From positions 1-38,678 of the forward strand of contig WHSO01000029.1 in NCBI GenBank assembly GCA_009380075.1: DNA of 38,678 nt, given 5' to 3'. Below, one piece after another: positions 38,462 to 38,678 of this stretch (positions within the stretch are counted from its first letter, which is position 1; each line of letters begins with the position of its first letter). A program made the translations under genes and the position numbers. The notes beneath the pieces were generated by a model that worked only from the letters and a program-made list of their open reading frames with translations, made no database searches and had not been told where the DNA came from. This DNA comes from Alphaproteobacteria bacterium. Lineage in GTDB: Bacteria > Pseudomonadota > Alphaproteobacteria > SMXQ01.

Positions 38462-38678
38462 GCCGCCGCCGCTCGGCGGCGGACAACCGTCGCGGTGCCC
38501 AGGGACGCACGCCCCGCGCCGCGGCCACGGTGCGGACGGTGACCCCGCCTGCGGGATCGAGCCAGACCGCGTGCGCGCCCCAACGCCACAGGTCGAAGCG
38601 GCCGATGACCCGCACCGGCCCGCGGCAGCGGAACCGTCCCAGCGGCACCAGCGCCACCACGACATCGGCCCGGGCGCA
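38424..38678 (-). CDS. comEC: ComEC/Rec2-family DNA uptake protein, C-terminal end only
   Basis: The last 84 residues of a protein entering from the right edge. The segment RVIGRFDLWRWGAHAVWLDPAGG with VRTVAAARGVRPWAPRR matches the end of the metallo-beta-lactamase domain in alphaproteobacterial ComEC. The position downstream of and convergent with lexA is also its usual one. ComEC forms the inner-membrane channel for transforming DNA. Most of the gene is outside the window. The tail after PWAPRR is Arg/Ala-rich and unconserved, and overlaps the EF-hand gene by 38 bp. Confidence 0.72.
   Translation of the reverse strand, partial: CARADVVVALVPLGRFRCRGPVRVIGRFDLWRWGAHAVWLDPAGGVTVRTVAAARGVRPWAPRRLSAAERRRLTSAERAAAPGR

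Overview
The window is high-GC DNA from an alphaproteobacterium, most likely of the Rhodospirillales type. Three things support this. The pyruvate dehydrogenase genes lie in the order pdhA-pdhB-pdhC-lpd, and E1 beta carries its own lipoyl domain. The block ftsB-eno-kdsA-pyrG-secG-tpiA-ppiD-trpE has the alphaproteobacterial order. The lexA promoter carries direct-repeat SOS boxes of the GAAC-N7-GAAC class, which is specific to this group.

Layout. (1) Positions 1-10898, minus strand, are housekeeping genes: lpdA (cut by the window edge), pdhC, pdhB, pdhA, an FtsB-like division protein, eno, kdsA, pyrG, secG and tpiA. Intrinsic terminators follow ftsB and secG. (2) Positions 11133-14524, plus strand: ppiD and trpE, read from a near-consensus promoter. 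(3) Positions 14555-21315 are a cargo block between trpE and trpG: a BT1/folate-biopterin-type transporter, a BON-domain periplasmic protein, a GNAT acetyltransferase, a divergent polysaccharide deacetylase and a CopA-type Cu(I) ATPase. (4) Positions 21548-25709, plus strand: trpG-trpD-trpC-moaC-moeA, tightly packed with two ATGA overlaps. (5) Positions 25955-35101 are an accessory region between moeA and lexA. It holds a two-domain cupin, an IS5-family remnant, a cysteine hydrolase of the isochorismatase/N-carbamoylsarcosine amidase type, a double-domain ABC permease, an iron-type solute-binding protein, a small cupin, a TctC/Bug-type solute-binding protein and a ThDP-dependent enzyme. (6) lexA lies on the plus strand at 35442-36155. 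(7) Positions 36355-38461 are a second accessory insertion, between lexA and comEC: an ABC-type solute-binding protein and an EF-hand protein. The 3' end of comEC runs off the right edge.

The backbone order trpE-trpGDC-moaC-moeA-lexA-comEC is familiar from alphaproteobacteria and is interrupted here at three points. The moeA-lexA and lexA-comEC insertions share a theme of periplasmic capture of organic acids or metal chelates plus small-molecule catabolism. They also share REP-like palindromes. Most strikingly, two solute-binding proteins from different families, one in each insertion, end in the same cysteine-containing C-terminal module of about 55-68 residues, for which I know no described role.

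I see no rRNA, tRNA, CRISPR array, prophage or complete transposon. Family assignments rest on motifs read by eye; no database search was run.
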